Origin: Acinetobacter nectaris CIP 110549 | GTDB lineage: Bacteria > Pseudomonadota > Gammaproteobacteria > Pseudomonadales > Moraxellaceae | DNA length: 64,000 nt | Reading direction: 5' to 3' | NCBI RefSeq assembly: GCF_000488215.1 | Contig: NZ_KI530712.1 | Coordinates: forward strand, 186,001 to 250,000 | Shown: one piece after another, positions 62,700-64,000 of the stretch | How positions within the stretch are numbered: position 1 is the first letter of the stretch | Layout: every line of letters starts with the position of its first letter | Notes under the pieces: generated by a model | Told to the model about the DNA's origin: nothing | The model's input: only the letters and a program-made list of their open reading frames with translations | The model's database searches: none | Position numbers and translations under genes: made by a program

Positions 62700-64000
62700 A
62701 TGAATAAACTAAAAATTCAGGAAACTACGGATTGGATTGATGTCTGTGCTTTGGATGAAATTACACCAAATACGGGTGTGGGCATTTTGGTAGATCAACA
62801 ACAAATTGCTATTTTTCGTGTGGGACATGAGCACAGAGTATATGCACTAAGTAACCAAGATCCTTTTAGTCAATCCTTTGTGATGTCACGCGGAATTATT
62901 GGTGATATACAAGGGGAGCGTGTTGTGGCTTCTCCTATCTATAAGCAGCATTTTAGCTTAGTGACAGGGCGTTGTTTAGAAGATGGGCAACATAGCTTGA
63001 AGTCATTTGCCACAAAAGTAGAGCATGGTCGCGTGTTTGTGAATCGTGTACCGAAGAAGGCATATCTGACCAACATAAGCTCGGTACAACATAAACTAAA
63101 GTTGGTGTTAGTTGGAAATGGCTTGGCAGGTATGCGCTGCCTTGAAGATTTATTAGATATGGCACCAGATCGCTATGATATTACTGTAATTGGTGCAGAA
63201 CCAAGAGGTAACTATAATCGAATTATGTTATCACCTGTACTTTCAGGCGATAAAACACTCGATGATATTATGCTGCATCAACCCTCATGGTATCGCCAAA
63301 ATGGTATTTGCTTGATTACGGGAGACCCCGTCGTTCAAGTTGATCGAGTAAGAAAACAGCTACATACCCAAAATGGGGTAGTGGTTGATTATGACCGTAT
63401 GATTTTGGCAACGGGTTCAACGCCGTTCATTCCGCATATAGAAGGTACTGGTTTAAAAGGAGTTATGAGCTTTCGTGATATTGATGATGTGAATCAAATG
63501 TTGCAATACGCTAAAACTTATAAAAATGCAGTTGTGATTGGAGCGGGGCTTTTAGGTTTAGAAGCAGCCTATGGTCTTAAACAACAAGGTATGAATGTTA
63601 CAGTCGTACATTTAAGTGACCGCATTATGAATCGCCAATTAGATACACGTGCGAGTGCTTTATTACAAAAAAGTATAGAAGCAAAAGGCATTCAAGTCAT
63701 GACAAATGCTTCTACAGAGTATTTAGAAGGTGAGGATGGACATGTGAAATCAGTACATCTCGCATCTGGTGAAGTTATTTCGGCAGACTTGGTTATTTTC
63801 GCAGTGGGTATTAGACCAAATATTCGCTTAGCCAAGCAGGCAGGCTTGCATTGTAATCGAGGAATAATTGTAAATGATACGATGCAAACATTTGATCCGA
63901 GTATATATGCTGTAGGTGAGTGTATTGAGCATCGTCAGCAAACATTTGGCTTAGTTGAACCATTGTGGGGGCAAGCATTTATTTGTGCAAATCAATTAGC
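62700..64000 (+). CDS. NirD-like domain fused to FAD/NAD(P)H oxidoreductase (NasC-like), partial
   Basis: At least 433 residues, running off the window. The first 105 residues are a NirD Rieske-like domain (WIDVCALDEITPNTGVGILV, VMSRGIIGD) in which the four Rieske ligands are not present, as in NirD. From about residue 120 a pyridine-nucleotide oxidoreductase begins (KLVLVGNGLAGMRC, NAVVIGAGLLGLEAAYGL), like the reductase subunit of assimilatory nitrate reductase. It probably brings electrons to nitrite or nitrate reductase; nasA may follow beyond the window. Confidence 0.85.
   Translation, partial: MNKLKIQETTDWIDVCALDEITPNTGVGILVDQQQIAIFRVGHEHRVYALSNQDPFSQSFVMSRGIIGDIQGERVVASPIYKQHFSLVTGRCLEDGQHSLKSFATKVEHGRVFVNRVPKKAYLTNISSVQHKLKLVLVGNGLAGMRCLEDLLDMAPDRYDITVIGAEPRGNYNRIMLSPVLSGDKTLDDIMLHQPSWYRQNGICLITGDPVVQVDRVRKQLHTQNGVVVDYDRMILATGSTPFIPHIEGTGLKGVMSFRDIDDVNQMLQYAKTYKNAVVIGAGLLGLEAAYGLKQQGMNVTVVHLSDRIMNRQLDTRASALLQKSIEAKGIQVMTNASTEYLEGEDGHVKSVHLASGEVISADLVIFAVGIRPNIRLAKQAGLHCNRGIIVNDTMQTFDPSIYAVGECIEHRQQTFGLVEPLWGQAFICANQL

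Overview
The window looks like an Acinetobacter chromosome. The base composition is AT-rich, and the core genes are the ones expected in that genus: rlmKL, pyrB with a metal-site-lacking dihydroorotase-like partner, an AmpG homologue, rpmE, epmB beside efp, and a nasST-nitrate transporter-nirB assimilation cluster. The species cannot be fixed from sequence reading alone.

Layout. Positions 1-18,725 are core: the end of an alpha/beta hydrolase, rlmKL, pyrBX, a LysE-type exporter, a Lon-like protease, ampG-gloA, rpmE, an epmB / PilZ protein / FimX-like operon facing efp, an amino-acid binding protein and a tiny lipoprotein. A 48-nt 3' fragment of a tRNA-Val(GAC) gene at 18,970-19,017 marks the left edge of an accessory block. 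From about 19,018 to 48,300 lies a cryptic lambda-like prophage. It has a leftward early operon behind a recognisable PL-type promoter, an mqsRA-like toxin-antitoxin locus where lambda keeps rexAB, cI, cro, a cII-like gene and a shortened replication gene. A four-gene methyltransferase / helicase / small protein / GIY-YIG operon, two ribbon-helix-helix regulators and an IS21-family element sit in the middle. Then come a Q-like regulator, several unknown membrane proteins and other cargo, terminase small subunit, a terminase-endolysin chimera, spanins and a tyrosine integrase. The head and tail genes are gone, so this prophage cannot make particles. Its repression circuit and cargo look largely intact.

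An intact CAT-anticodon tRNA (48,378-48,454) separates the prophage from a second island (48,874-56,649). This is a type I restriction operon in the order hsdM-hsdS-GIY-YIG/DUF4357-EVE/HNH-hsdR. hsdM carries a frameshift and hsdR carries two in-frame stop codons, while the two extra nuclease genes and hsdS are open.

Core sequence resumes at 56,889 with assimilatory nitrate/nitrite genes. nasS and nasT (nitrate sensor and ANTAR antiterminator) diverge from a nitrate transporter whose leader shows a sigma-54 promoter and an ANTAR-type hexaloop hairpin. nirB follows, then a NirD-like domain fused to an FAD/NAD(P)H reductase that runs off the window.

The most notable items are the terminase-endolysin fusion, the methyltransferase-helicase-GIY-YIG operon as a candidate restriction/defence system, the mqsRA locus in the rex position, and the block of unknown membrane and HEPN-like cargo genes in the prophage.
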